Below are positions 35,796 to 47,799 of a DNA stretch of 64,000 nucleotides, piece after piece. A program made the position numbers and the translations under genes. Each line of letters begins with the position of its first letter. Positions within the stretch are counted from its first letter, which is position 1. The notes under the pieces were generated by a model, which saw nothing but the letters and a program-made list of their open reading frames with translations, did not search any database and was not told the origin of the DNA. Origin of the DNA: Luzula sylvatica (Eukaryota > Streptophyta > Magnoliopsida > Poales > Juncaceae); contig OX326956.1 in assembly GCA_946800325.1 (NCBI GenBank), forward strand, positions 16,037,167 to 16,101,166, read 5' to 3'.

Positions 35796-36489
35796 ACTTG
35801 CAAGTCTTCATTTCGCACAACAGAGTTCTTCCTTCCGCACAGTCACACTGAAGTAACAAAAGAGAGAGGATTTGAGGGGAAAGTAATTACTGTTCTTCTA
35901 CTCTGTTGCTTCTTCTTCATTTCGGATTTGGATAATAAATTCTTCGTATGTTTCTTCCTCTTGACAGACTTAATTTTTGATATCTTAATTATTAAATGCA
36001 TATATAATATGTAATGTGACATTGAATTTGTTTTTCTCTGGTCCTATATAAAATACTATACAAAATGAGATTTGATATGGTACTCCTCAAGCTCAAATAG
36101 ACATCCATGATGTCATCACTAGTGACATCACAACTCAATTAAATGAATTGAGTAACATTCTTAATTAACTTAATTAACGGTTTAATTTAGTTGACACGTT
36201 AATTAATATTTATTAATATTAACATATTAAAATGAATTGACATGTCAATTAAAAATCCTTAATTGAATCGATTAAGGTGCTAATTAACTCACCTAATTGA
36301 GTGGTGATTTCATTGATTTGTTTTTTGAGTTATGGGTATAACTTTTCATACAAAAAGGGCAATTTTCTTTTTAAGATAATTTATTACTAAAATTTAAATT
36401 TAATTCTCATGCCAACACATTAATTATGCTAATGAATTATAAAAGAAATGTATATCATGTTTCAGTTTTTATAAAAGAAATGTATATAG
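35796..36489. other. Intergenic, possible foldback repeat
   Basis: Bases 36075-36340 contain inverted phrases (gatgtcatcactagtgacatc; ttaattaacttaattaac) and may be a small MITE. No gene was recognised. Confidence 0.35.
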
Positions 36490-36920
36490 TTAATTATTAA
36501 CCTACCAATCGCTTAACATTACGCCATAATTAGTCTCTGATATTAAGTTTCGTTCTGGTCCAGATTTATCTTGAAAAGTTCTTTGCCATCTTTCCTTCCA
36601 AACTGAAAAAGCAACGCATGATAATCGAACTTTGATTTTTGACTGTTGTTGGGACGCAATTGTACATGTCAACTCTCTCGACGCGCAACCAAATAATAGT
36701 AAAACGATGCGAAAATTTGCATTCGTCAAATAAAATGAGATATGAATTCCCCATCCCCGAGGCATAGTAGTCATATGTTCGGTAAGATACATCCTCTTTT
36801 AATAAGTTTATCTAGAGTTGGTAGTATTCGTCTAATTATTCTCGAAATAATTCTATTTTCGACGGCAATTTAGTTTCCAAATATGCTCACAAGATACTTT
36901 AGTTTTAGGATACACGGTTA
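36490..36920 (-). pseudogene. LINE ORF2 C-terminal relic
   Basis: On the minus strand, spread over shifting frames, the order LIKRGC, SHLIFDEC-like and then VWKERWQRTFQ matches the end of a plant LINE ORF2 (zf-RVT region and the W.ERN.RIF tail). The fragment is short and full of stops. Confidence 0.6.
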
Positions 36921-37854
36921 ATGCCCCGTAACACGTGACAGACAAATATTCTCTATTTGCTTACCATTTCCACGAGAATTTATAACCGTATTTGTATTCA
37001 TCGACACAAATGAGTAGAGATCTGGATATTTTATATTTCGATCTTACTCCGACTCCGAGCCAATTATGCTTTCAAAATAGAGTTGATAATGAAACCACCC
37101 TTTAAATCTTAGTGAAAGCCGTACAAATACTCATAACCTTATTTACGTCATTCATAAGGGGTGACATATCTCAACACGATGTCGCAGCAGGAATTTACAT
37201 ATCCGAATAACCTAATATAGAATATGGAATAATTCAATGGAGTAAATTTGTGAATATAACAACAAGTAGCAACGAGTAAACAATTTTTTTTCTTTGTACT
37301 TGTACAAAAAAGAAATTCAGAAAGTCATGTACTCTACTCTTTTAACGCAATATGATATGATTTATTTGTGAAGATTATTAATAAATAAGAAACATTTTAT
37401 ACATGAAAACCAATTTTGTCATTAATATTATGAAAGTAATTTATTAATCCAGTCTAACCGTCCAATAAAAAAAAAATGATCAGGGATCAAGTTCGGTCGA
37501 TGTTGCACTTTTTTTAATTTGTTAATTTTGGATGAATTCTTTATGGCAAATTGTGATATTGTAACTTGATATTGATCAATACAATATACTACGCGCAAAA
37601 AATATTTAAGCCTTCCGCATCTGTTGCAATTGAATCGTTAACGAACTCAGAAGAGTTTGTTCGTATCAAATTCTTCCCGTCTAGTTGTGCTTGAACATAT
37701 GAAATATATTATACTTAAAAAAGTGTGTCGTTTTGAAAAACATTATATCAGGTTGCATTTGGATAATATTTGTAGTGTCTGATGATTTTCTCCGATATCT
37801 TATCATCCTCTTGAGATTTACTTACGAACATTTAATAGAAATATAACTAACAAG

Positions 37855-37856
<2 letters not shown>
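36921..37856. other. Intergenic
   Basis: No gene or intact element was recognised. Confidence 0.4.

Positions 37857-37943
<87 letters not shown>
37857..37943 (+). repeat. Compound (CT)n(AT)n(AC)n microsatellite
   Basis: Three adjoining dinucleotide tracts: CT to about 37898, AT to about 37926, AC to about 37943. Confidence 0.95.
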
Positions 37944-38479
37944 TGCAGATTTTAGTTATGTGGTTGGTTTAGTCATGGAAACGAAATGCACATCACGTAA
38001 CTTTCATTTCTATTGAGCCTGTCCCTGTGACTTCTATATCTATTGGGCCTGCCCCAATTGCCGGGCCTGTATTTTGGGACAATTAAAAAAAATTATGTTA
38101 GTTCGAACAATGTATAAGATATATATTTCTTAACATATTTTCGTATTTTACCATGAAAAAGTTGCAAATTGCACAATAAATTTGAAATAAACGTATTAGC
38201 TCGTACACGGACTCAATCCACTCCCCACCCGTCATAATTTCCTCTCGAGCTCGAAAGGGCTCTCTCTAACAATAATTTAAATGGGACTTGCTGACTTAAC
38301 GGGTCTCAGAAAGACGATCCAGACCACTTTAATCGTATTTGATCGAAACCAAAGTGTAATAGGACCCGTATGTCATTAGTGTTGACGAGTTCACCGAATT
38401 CTCGAGGACACTTCCAGCCATGTTTTACTGGAGACATGTTAATAGTGGATATTTTGCCTTATTAGGATAATGGAGCACC
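37944..38479. other. Intergenic
   Basis: No gene was recognised. The duplicated phrase (t)attg(a/g)gcctg(t/c)ccc lies near 38010-38060. Confidence 0.35.
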
Positions 38480-39225
38480 AATAACAAGAAATGGAGAAGT
38501 CCATCCATTTATGATAAACTTGAGAAGTTTGTACTATCACGCAACAGATCGGCAACAATCATGTTTTTTTGTTAAATTTACACAAAGAAGTGCAAGATCA
38601 TTCGGTACCGAATGGTACCAGTTCTCAAATTCCATCAAGATTGAATCGTCAAATTTCAGAGAAAGAAGGTGTCGAGAAGCCAAGTGTTGTCGTACCAGTC
38701 ACGATACGCCCTGGCCATGTCAGCTTCGACTGTGATGGTATATATTATATAATTAATATACCAAAACTAAAATTATATATTTGAAGGCTTTGGTACAAAT
38801 ATAGTTATAGATGATTCGAAAAATATGTTTCTAATCATTCTCGCTCCCGAATACCCGATTTTTCATGAAAAAGACGAAATTGAGGATGTCAGCAATGAAT
38901 ATGACAATAATGGCCTATATCTTTCGAGGATTTGTCCCTTTATAACGATGATGGCTCTTTAGAGGTATATATAAATATATAGGGGGGTATATATGTGTGA
39001 TATTTGAAGATTTTGATATTTTTTCTTTATTTTATTTATTTCAGATTCAATATGGAGGTTGCTTGACTTGCGTATATTGAAGGAGGACGATGCTGAGTCG
39101 GCATCGACGAGTTCTCTCAGAAGAAAATCGAGATATAAATCTCCAATTAATATAAATAGCTGGGAAATTAACCCTTCAAATAATAATAATAATAATTTGA
39201 AAAACTGGTGCCATATTTGTTTTTA
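38480..39225 (+). pseudogene. Coilin-like C-terminal gene relic
   Basis: Coilin is the Cajal-body scaffold protein of the nucleus. Three exon-like blocks read in its C-terminal order: VPVTIRPGHVSFD (38569-38737, with donor GATG|GTATAT); APEYPIFHEKDE...SNEYDN (about 38811-38925), then SLYNDDGSLE in a shifted frame; and, after ATTTCAG at about 39043, SIWRLLDLRILKED, ending at a stop near 39225. The two frame changes and the missing N-terminal self-association domain mark it as a broken fragment. The assignment rests on remembered family motifs and should be tested by a protein search. Confidence 0.55.
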
Positions 39226-40325
39226 AAAGTTGGGTTCTTTATTATTTCAGCCCTGTTCTTCCTTATTTCGTGAAGAAATATAGTAATGGAAGAGGGGTAG
39301 TTTGGGCATTTTAGCATTTAGGGGCAATTTCAACGTTCATTTATAACTTGCAAAGATACATTGGCTAATTTGTAAATTTTCAGGGCTATGGAAGAACGTT
39401 TCCCTTGATTATTAAAAAAAATCAGATTTAAGAGGGCTGCTTTAGACAAGGTCTGATTTGAAATTCGAATTATTCAAATTTAGATAGGCAAATAATGTAT
39501 TTAATAATGTATTTTTTTTATGTGAAAGAAAAACTAATATATCATCATATTCATGCGATTGCTTTTTGAAGTTTTAAGTTCTCTCATGTAATTGATTTTC
39601 CCTATTTCTGTTTTTTTTTTACTAAATTACACCATATAATTCTTTTTCTTATTTTTGATATGTTATGTTGAACCAAGAAGAATAAATAAAAATAATCAAT
39701 TGCAAATCCAATATTAAAGGTATATATATCACTACACTATAGAGAGAATTAAAAAAATCATTCAACTTTATTAGGGAAAAATTAATGCCTAAATAAAATA
39801 AAAATTTATAAAAATATTGATGAAAGTTAAGAGAGTTCCTTATAAAAATTATATTTTGCGTAGTTTATTTTCTTTTCTAATGTAATTTTGTTTCTTATGT
39901 GAAAGAAAAACTAATATCATCATATTCATTTTTTTTTTAAAACTAATATCATCATATTCATGCAATTATTTTTTCAAAGTTTTACGTTTAATTTAATGAC
40001 AAAATTAGTATATCCACAAAATAAGTATATCGCCGGGTATCATCCAAGTTTATATAATTAATAATAAGAGCCGACAAATTGAATAATATCATTTTTGTAC
40101 GGGCCTTGCATGTATGATCTTTTGGTTATTCTCTAGCATTCATTTTCTAGTATCATTTAATAAATAGAAATATATAAAAAAAATGTTCTCGTGCAATTAA
40201 ATAATACACAACTAATTTATTCTTAGGCTTTTTTTGGCTGCTTCCACGCTCCACAATTTTTTGCCGTTGGATTTTTCTTTGCTGGGACGTTCGATCAGAG
40301 GATCAAAAAATACCTAATAGCCGCC
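39226..40325. other. Intergenic
   Basis: AT-rich DNA with the repeated phrase gtgaaagaaaaactaatat.atcatattcatg (about 39522, 39900). No gene was recognised. Confidence 0.4.
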
Positions 40326-42300
40326 GTTCTCTCTTCCTCTCCTCATTAACATTTGCGCCTCCGTTCACATTCGTGCTCGTGGGAGAAAAAGAGCGAGGGC
40401 GACAGAACCCTAGACGAAAAGGACGAAGAGGAGGAACCTAGCGACCACAATAAGGCCTACGCTGAGACCGGGACCAAGCGACGGCCACGACGGACGGAGA
40501 CTGAGCAAATCGTGATGGCGCCTGCTATTCCAGCCAAAGAGACGGCTCGAAGTTTGGAGGTACGTTTATGCCCCTTTTGTGCTGTCTTTGCGTTGTTTTC
40601 TCTTCGTTTTTCGTTTTTTGGGTTGTGTTTTCGCCTCTTTTCGTTCTGTTCGTTTTGAGTTGCTTGCTTTGGCCCGATATGTACTGATTTCGTAAGTATT
40701 TGGCCTGATTCTGACGCTCGTCGTCCCTATTTCTTGCCAGCAACGGCTTTGATTGTGACGTTCGTTGTCTTCTTTTTATACTTTTGTTTTCGTATGATAG
40801 TTTCATCTCATGGCAGATTTGAGATATTTTTGTTCTAATCATTATGTTTCGAAAAATTTCATCTATTTTGGAGTGTAGGTTTAATTTTCGTTTTCTAAAT
40901 TTGGTCTCATAAATAGCTCTTTTTCATATTGCAGGTGGACCAAAGTTGATTAAGATACCGGCAAGTCAGTTGAAGCAATCGCCACATTGCCAGATTGTAA
41001 AATTATGGAATCGAGAAGACGAGGATTTTAGCAGCGAGGATTGGACTGAGGAGGAGGATTTTCTGCATATTAGTGGGTGGAAGAAAGTGGTGATGTTTAC
41101 CGTTGGAAGATTCGCTGTCCGTGGCATGCTGTTTTTTTCGAGTTCTGTTGGATCCGAGTTGATCATAGGAGATTGGTGAATGCTGAGGTAATTTGATTCT
41201 TTTGGCGTATTTACTGATAAAATTGAAGTAATTTCACTCATCGAGCCATTTAAAATTTAAAATTGCAAAATATTCATTTCGTATGTGATATCCAGAGGCA
41301 TTTCTGGTATTTGAGGTATAAAAAAAGATTATGTTATTTTGGGCGAATTTCTTATTTTTCAGTTTTTTATGTAATTACTTTTTGATGTTATGCGTAAATA
41401 ATAATGTTTTACCATGCTAATTTCAGGATGTATGCGATACTTTTGTCATATCCAGGGGTAGTTTTGGTATTCGAGGTAAAAATATTATATTATTTAGGCC
41501 AATTTCTTATTTTTTATTTTTTTCTGTAATTACTTTTTTGGGCAATTCATAAATAATTATTTTTTGCAACAATAATTTCAGGATATATGCGATATTTTTA
41601 TCATATCCAGGGGTGTTTTTTTGTTAACTGAGGAGTTCTTCACAATTTAAGTAACAATTTAGGGCCTTTTTGCGAACTACACTTTTAATCTGTTGGAAAT
41701 AATTTATGTGCTGCCAAGATTATTTCGTTTTGTTTAATAAAGGTATCGAAAATCATTTCAAGCTTCGAGTGTGGTATAAACAATATTTAAATATTTGATA
41801 GGGATATGCATGCAATTATTCCATAAAAATATTCAAGCATGTTTAGGGTTTGAATTGGCGTTCAGTACTCTTTGCGATTTTTTCCTAATTTGCTGGTTTG
41901 TTTTTTAAATTAATGAAATTCAGTACTCCTTGTGATATTTTCTGTTTTTCAGGGTTTCTTTCGAAATTAACTGTCTTTTTTTCCTCATTTTCAGGAGTTT
42001 CGATCGCAAATCGAGTGAAAGTTAAGCGAATTTGGTTACGACCCTTCCGATAGAGAGAATGCAAAGAGAAAGGTGCTTCTTCAAACTTCGGTAAAAGAGA
42101 AATCAAAGAAATGGTATCCTGAAAACGAAGTGAGAATCTGTGCAGTGAAATATTAAGGTGATCATTTTCATAAGCACTTTCTTTTTCATATTTAGGCTCT
42201 ATTTGTGAATCCACTAATTCAAATCTCTCTTCGTTCTATGTTCAATTCAGCGAAGTGATGTCAGCGAGCAAATTTAGGTCGAAATTGAAAGGGTTGGCAG
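40326..42300 (+). other. Possible non-coding or broken spliced transcript unit
   Basis: A GC-richer, purine-rich block (40340-40560) resembles a plant 5' exon: it contains ATGGCGCCTGC at 40514 and a good donor, GGAG|GTACG. A second exon-like block follows a TTGCAG at about 40935 and ends at GAG|GTAAT (about 41188). Joining them meets a stop within a few codons. A frame in the second block (40946-41179) has no recognised domain. It may be one or more captured or decayed gene pieces. Confidence 0.3.
41281..41640 (+). repeat. Tandem repeat, about 143-160-bp unit, 2.4 copies
   Basis: The phrase (a)tatgcgatactttt.tcatatccaggggt...ggtattcgaggta recurs at about 41281, 41438 and 41581 with the intervening T-rich segment. 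Confidence 0.75.
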
Positions 42301-42304
42301 GTAT

Positions 42305-42395
42305 TTACCATATTTACCCTTCCAAAATAACAAATATCATATTTACCTTCACAAAAAAATAAATATCATATTTACCCTTCCAAAATAAAAAATAG
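42305..42395 (+). mobile_element. Fragment of the 10479-type MITE
   Basis: Repeated catatttacccttccaaaataa phrases match the arm of the element at 10479-11124; no ends are left. Confidence 0.55.
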
Positions 42396-42765
42396 GTATT
42401 GGGATACGAGGCAATTGCAGCCGGTGCACGCACATCAGTTGCCTGATAAATGTTATGCTTTGACAGTTAATTATCCTTTCATGGTTGTTGAGACTGCCCA
42501 ATCGCCACATGTATTTAAATCTAAATAAAATAATTTCGGGGGCTTCTATGCAAAATGTTCGTGTGGCTGAACTGTTTTGGTTTGGTTGTCGAGTTATTGT
42601 AGACCGAGTTTAAAAGGATTTAAAGTCCTCGGAAGTATCGGACAAGATGACTCTTTGCCTTACCTGATCAACAAAACTTTGTGGTATTAAACCCTAAACA
42701 CCAATGTGTTTATTTATGTATTATATGCGATTAGTAATTTAATATATTGTCTACTGTGATTACAG

Positions 42766-42958
42766 GTGGGGTGGTCGACGGAAGGAAGAGTTGGAGTGCA
42801 GATTGGTGGCTCCGTCAAGAGAAATGGACATAACGACTCAAGAAGACGCTATTGAATACGCGAGGAAGCATGATATAGTTGTGCCCGTTGCCAAGAGGTC
42901 CATTGATAGCCGTGATGTCAACCCCTGCCGCATTTGTCACGTGGTGGTGCAACAATAA
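42766..42958 (+). pseudogene. Argininosuccinate synthase exon fragment
   Basis: After an acceptor (GATTACAG at 42758-42765) the frame reads LVAPSREMDI, EDAIEYARKHDIVVPVAK and SIDSRDVNP, which matches the segment of argininosuccinate synthase (arginine biosynthesis, plastid) that follows the ATP-pyrophosphatase domain. The trailing ICHVVVQQ is diverged and ends in a stop at 42956-42958, where the real enzyme continues for over 200 residues. The rest of the gene is absent, so this is an isolated captured or duplicated piece. It lies upstream of the Helitron end at 46655, in the same orientation. Confidence 0.75.
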
Positions 42959-43239
42959 AAATGGAGAATGCTTTCTGACTTTGATGGCGCGAAGAATTCT
43001 ACGTGTGTATGTACGTGTACAGACTTCGAGTTACTGAACTAGGTAGCCAAATTTGGCTCACAATTTACGAGGTATTTGGTGGGTAAATAACGTTATCTAA
43101 ATACATGACTTGGAAATATTTAATTCACTATCTGGCATGAGAACATGAGCCAATAACTCGATTTCTTTCACGAACTTGCTCACCATTCTTGGGGTACATA
43201 TAAAATCGCACCCTTTATTTTATACTGCAAATCAGAATC
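42959..43239. other. Short intergenic stretch
   Basis: Nothing recognised. Confidence 0.4.
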
Positions 43240-43744
43240 TCAATATACAAATACGAACTACAAATAGAAACATGAATACAACCTACAAAAATGGAAAACA
43301 AACATAAATATCAATCTTAATATCAAGTAGGTAATAAAATTACAAAAATACAATACGTTGACGAAATAGATAAACAAATATGAACTTGAAATACAACTGC
43401 GGATAATAAATACGAAATACATATACAAACACGAAATACCAATACGAATATGAAATACAAAAAATGAAATACGAATACAAACACATACATAAAATGTATG
43501 AATATGATCAGGAATTAAAAATTATGAATTACGAATTACTAAACAACATCAAAATCGATCTTTATGCTAATTACGATATGAATTATGGAATGCGGATATA
43601 AATACGAACTTGAATACGAACACATATACAATTATGAAATATGAAGTATGGATGACGAATTACAAATTACAGGTTACGAGTTACGAAATACCAACAACGA
43701 AATACGAACACAAACATGAATACGAATACAAATACGAATTAACC

Positions 43745-43905
43745 TAAATCCTAAACCCTAAACCCTAAAACCTAAAACTGAACCTTAAACCCTAAAAAGG
43801 TGGACTCTAGGCCATAAATCCTAAATCCTAAACCCTAAATCCCAAACCTTAAAACCTAAAACCTAAACTCTAGGCCCTAAACCCTAAATCCTTAAACTCT
43901 TAACT
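43745..43905 (+). repeat. Telomere-like CCCTAAA island
   Basis: Degenerate tandem ccctaaa and cctaaat units, more than 20 in all; variants such as cctaaaa and ccttaaa dominate. Confidence 0.85.
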
Positions 43906-46069
43906 CCAGAACTATAAATACAAAATACGAATATGCAATGCAAAACCAATACAAGTACAAAAAAAATATATGAATACCCATATAAACCAGAACACAAATA
44001 TGAAATACGAAATATGAATTATGTAATACGGAGTACGAACTACGAATACAAAAAAGATAAATAAACACCAATACCAAAAACAATACGAATTATGAAAAGA
44101 TGAAATAAGAATTAAGAATTATGAATTACCATTTACAAAATACGAAATGTGAAATACAAATACGAATAAAAATAAGAATAACAATACGAATACAATTACG
44201 AATACAAATACGAAAAACAAATCTCAGTGTCCATACCGATAGCAATAGCAATACGAACTACGAAATATAAATACAAAAATATAAATATAAATACAAATGA
44301 AAATACAAATACAGAAGCAAAATACGAATACAAAATACAAATACGTACTAAAAATACAAGATAAGTATACAAATATGACTACCAATACAAATACAAATAC
44401 AAAGTACGAATATGCACACAAATATAATAACGGAAATTAAAAACAAATATAAATACCAATCTCAATATGAAGAGCGAAAAAAATACAAATGCGAATGTGA
44501 ATACGTAAACGAAATACGAATACAAGTACGAATACCAAATATATTTACATAATACAAATACAAATAACAACACACGTACGAATACAAGAATGAAGTACGA
44601 ATACTAACACGAAGACAAACGCGAGTACAAATACTAATACGATTACCAATTACGAATTACGAATTGCGGGTTACAAATACCAAATTCGAAATTTGAAATC
44701 TGAATTACTAAATACCAAATACAAATTACGAGTACATATACAAAATACGAAAAAACAATACGAATACAAAAAATGAATACAAAATACGACAATAAATAAG
44801 AACACGAATACAAAAAAGGAATACGAAATACGAACACAAATACACACACACAACTACAAATACGATTATGAATTACGACTTACGAATTATGAATAAAAAC
44901 TGTATCCTAGATATTAAACCCAAAACCCTAAACTTTGAACCACAAATACTAAATACGAAATATGCAATACGAAATACGAAATTAGAATACATGAAACACG
45001 AAATACAAATACATATACACAAAAAATATATTAATACACGTATAAATTAAAAGACGAATACAAATATGAAATATAATTACGGAATAAAAACACGACATCA
45101 AAAAACAAACACCAATACAAACTAGGAAATACGAATTACGAACTAGATAAGAAAATACAAAATAAAAAATATGAAAACCGAAATACTAATAAAAATACCA
45201 ATGCAAAGACGGGATACAAATACGATTGAATACTAATACGAAAACGAAAACCAAACATCAACAACATTACCAATAGAAATACCAAAGCAAATACAAGTAC
45301 ACAGATGAAATAAAATTTACAAATACGAATACCAAATACAATTATAGAACACCAATACGAAATACGTATACAAACACAAAATATCAATACGAGTACAAAA
45401 TTCGAAAACATAATACAATACGAATACGAACATGAACGTAAGAACGAACAAAAATACTAATACAATTAGGAATTAAGAATTATAAATAACAAATAACAAA
45501 TTATGAAACACTAAATCATACGTATACAAATACGAAATACGAGTACTAATACGAATACGTGAATAAGAATACTACACGAATACGAATATACGAACACGAA
45601 CACGAATATGAAGCGTTGTTAAACGACACGACCCATTCGAAAACACAATTATAGAGAAACCAAAAAAAAAAAATCCTCGAAAACAAAATACAAATAATAA
45701 CAATAGAAATACACATAAATTAAAATACGAATACTAAATTCAAATACGAAATACACGAATACGACTAATCCGCATGTACATGGATATGAATCCATAATCA
45801 CGAATGAGAATAAGAATACTAAACACGAATACGAAATACAAATAATTTACAAATAAAAAAAATACAAATACATTTAAATGAAGATACGAATACGAAATAA
45901 GAAATGCAAATTACTAAATATGAGTACGAGGACAAATACGAAATACGAATGAGAAAATAAAAAAATCAGTACGAATACGAAATATGAATATGAAATATGA
46001 AAAAGGATACCAATACTTAAATGCATACGAGAACAATTATGAATTATGAATCACAGATTACGAATTACC

Positions 46070-46185
46070 CTTAAATCATGAACCCAAACCCCAAACTGTA
46101 GAACATAAAGACTAAAACCTAATGCCTAAATTGTAAAGCCTAAACCCTAGATCTTCAACCCTCAACCCTGAATCCTAAATCCAAA
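46070..46185 (+). repeat. Second telomere-like CCCTAAA island
   Basis: Degenerate cccaaacc, taaaccctag and ccctgaatcctaaat units. A minor third island is at about 44915-44945. Confidence 0.75.
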
Positions 46186-46624
46186 AACATAAAGACAAAA
46201 TGCGAAATATGATACACGAAGTTAGAATACACGAATCACCAATATAATTACAAATACAAATGCAAAATATGAAATACAAAGTAAGAATATACGAAATACG
46301 AATATGAAATACAAATACAAATACAAATACAAACACAAACACAAAAAATACGAATACGGGAACACATTTGCCAATGATGTATATAAAATAAACCAATTTT
46401 AAAGAGCATCCGTTTAAATCGTTCAAGGAAGTCGGCTCTCGAACGATTCAATCGATTTTTAGGCAATACAAATCTTAGCACATGCAATCTTTAACGTTCT
46501 TAAAATATGTTGTTTTTTGCTGTCCGGATTATATTATAAAACATGTCGCGATTCATCGAAGAAATACTTACCAAAAACATAAAAATCAGAAGAAAGTAAG
46601 AATTTTTTTTATTTTTTCAATCGA

Positions 46625-46655
46625 ACCCGCGCAATAGCGCGGGTACCACGCTAGT
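46625..46655 (+). mobile_element. Helitron 3' terminus (hairpin plus CTAG|T)
   Basis: A perfect hairpin ACCCGCGC-AATA-GCGCGGGT (46625-46644) is followed by CTAG (46651-46654) and T. It matches the end at 14930. The element body lies to the left and may include the TACGAA array and the argininosuccinate synthase piece. The 5' TC end was not found. It stops about 145 bp beyond the THOC7 stop codon. Confidence 0.8.
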
Positions 46656-46798
46656 TGAATATAATTTTACAAAACATGAAAGGGGTTCCACATTCTAGAT
46701 TTGGATTAATAATGTAAAATGGAAGTAGAAAATTGACAATCGAAACATCAAATCTATTAAAAATCCTACGAAAATGAATGACACTCATAAACAGGAGG

Positions 46799-47656
46799 CT
46801 AATCTACGTCCATGGCGTCAGAGCCACCAGCACCGCTATGTTCTTCCGCGCTAGTCTTTTGTTCATCTAATAAGCTTCTTTGCTCGTCTTCTATTAAAGT
46901 ATTTTGCAATTCTTCAACCTATGATAAAACACATAAAATAATCATAACGTGCTGTCCAAATTTATATTCATATTTTCAAAAACATTATTAGTACCACGTG
47001 GAGGAGGAGAGAGAACTGCTTGCGTCTGAGATCGATGGTCCTGACGCAGGACGAATCATCTGCCTCGAGATCCGCGATCTCGGTTTCGAGATTTGCAATG
47101 ATTCTCTCAGTCTCTGAACGTGGGGGCCACGAAGAAACGAGCTTTCTGACGGCCTCGCATTCCTCCTCGTGCCGTCTCTCCACCTTGCTCTCCTCTAATT
47201 TCTTCTTCAACTCCTCTATCTCCAACTTAGCCTGCAGGAAGAATATCGATTCGGTACCAGATTGGTATCGGAATTGAGAGTTTAGAAACTAGAGAGCCGT
47301 ACCTGTGATATTTGAGTCTTCATTTCCTCTTGTAATTCGTTGAAACTCTCCTTCTCTCTGAGATTAGCATCCACGACTGCTTTGCTCTTCAAAAGGGGCA
47401 CCCCAAAAGTCGCGATTTCTTGCAAAAACGACTTGTAGGATTTCTCGCAATCGACAATGCTACTTTCAGAATCCTTGTCTAGCTCGTTCACAAATGCCGT
47501 GAATTTCTTCTGAAGCTTCTTCAGTGGTGGCTCGCCCCTTGTGGTGGTGGTCCGTGTCAGAAGCCTGTGCTTTATAATTACTTCGTCTTCTAGAGGCCCA
47601 AATGCATGTGTACTCAACTCTTCTCCCCTCCCACTAAGTCTTCTTCCCTTCATCAT
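46799..47656 (-). CDS. THOC7: THO complex subunit 7
   Basis: THO7 is part of the nuclear THO/TREX complex, which couples transcription to mRNA export and, in plants, supports small-RNA production. Exons on the minus strand are 47656-47303, 47231-46995 and 46918-46799 (354, 237 and 120 nt, all phase 0), giving 236 residues. Landmarks are [48 protein letters not shown], a long coiled coil ([13 protein letters not shown]...CEAVRKL, PPRSETE) and a tail ending AMDVD. Splice sites are CAG|GTACGG, TGCAG|GCT, CACGTG|GTAC and CATAG|GTTG. The start is the first ATG of ATGATGAAG; the frame is open further upstream but has no earlier ATG. A 72-bp 5' UTR intron probably spans 47788-47717. Confidence 0.93.
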
Positions 47657-47716
47657 CGTAAAGCTTCCAATTTTGCTCTTCACTTCTCTCCGAATCCTAG
47701 GTTTTCACCAATTTTG

Positions 47717-47788
47717 CTGCAACAAAAGAAAATTTCAAGATAACTAGTAAAAGAAGTTGAAATTGTAGACTGAGATCGAGACGCGTAC
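47717..47788 (-). other. Probable 5' UTR intron of THOC7
   Basis: The minus strand has AATAG|GTACGCG and TTTTGTTGCAG|CAAAA, a good plant donor and a T-rich acceptor 72 bp apart, just before the coding exon. Confidence 0.6.
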
Positions 47789-47799
47789 CTATTAGCTAT

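Larger units (their letters stand above)
43240..46370. repeat. 3.1-kb degenerate TACGAA/TACAAA array
   Basis: Almost the whole stretch is made of short units drawn from aatacgaa, atacaaat, tacgaatt and tatgaatac in no fixed order, giving long frames on the minus strand of Tyr, Phe, Val, Cys and Ile only. Telomere-like islands are embedded in it. It ends about 285 bp before a Helitron 3' terminus. Confidence 0.9.

Noticed and set aside
36502..36792. 96-codon minus-strand frame as an independent gene
   Set aside because: Its neighbours in other frames give LINE zinc-finger and tail motifs, so it is a LINE relic.
40353..40658. Charged 101-codon frame as a coding gene
   Set aside because: The frame runs through the likely splice donor at about 40561 into T-rich intron-like DNA and has no known domain; recorded only as a possible exon.
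43880..46430. Many long minus-strand frames rich in Phe, Val, Tyr, Cys and Ile
   Set aside because: They are translations of the TACGAA array in several frames at once and show no start context, splice sites or domains.
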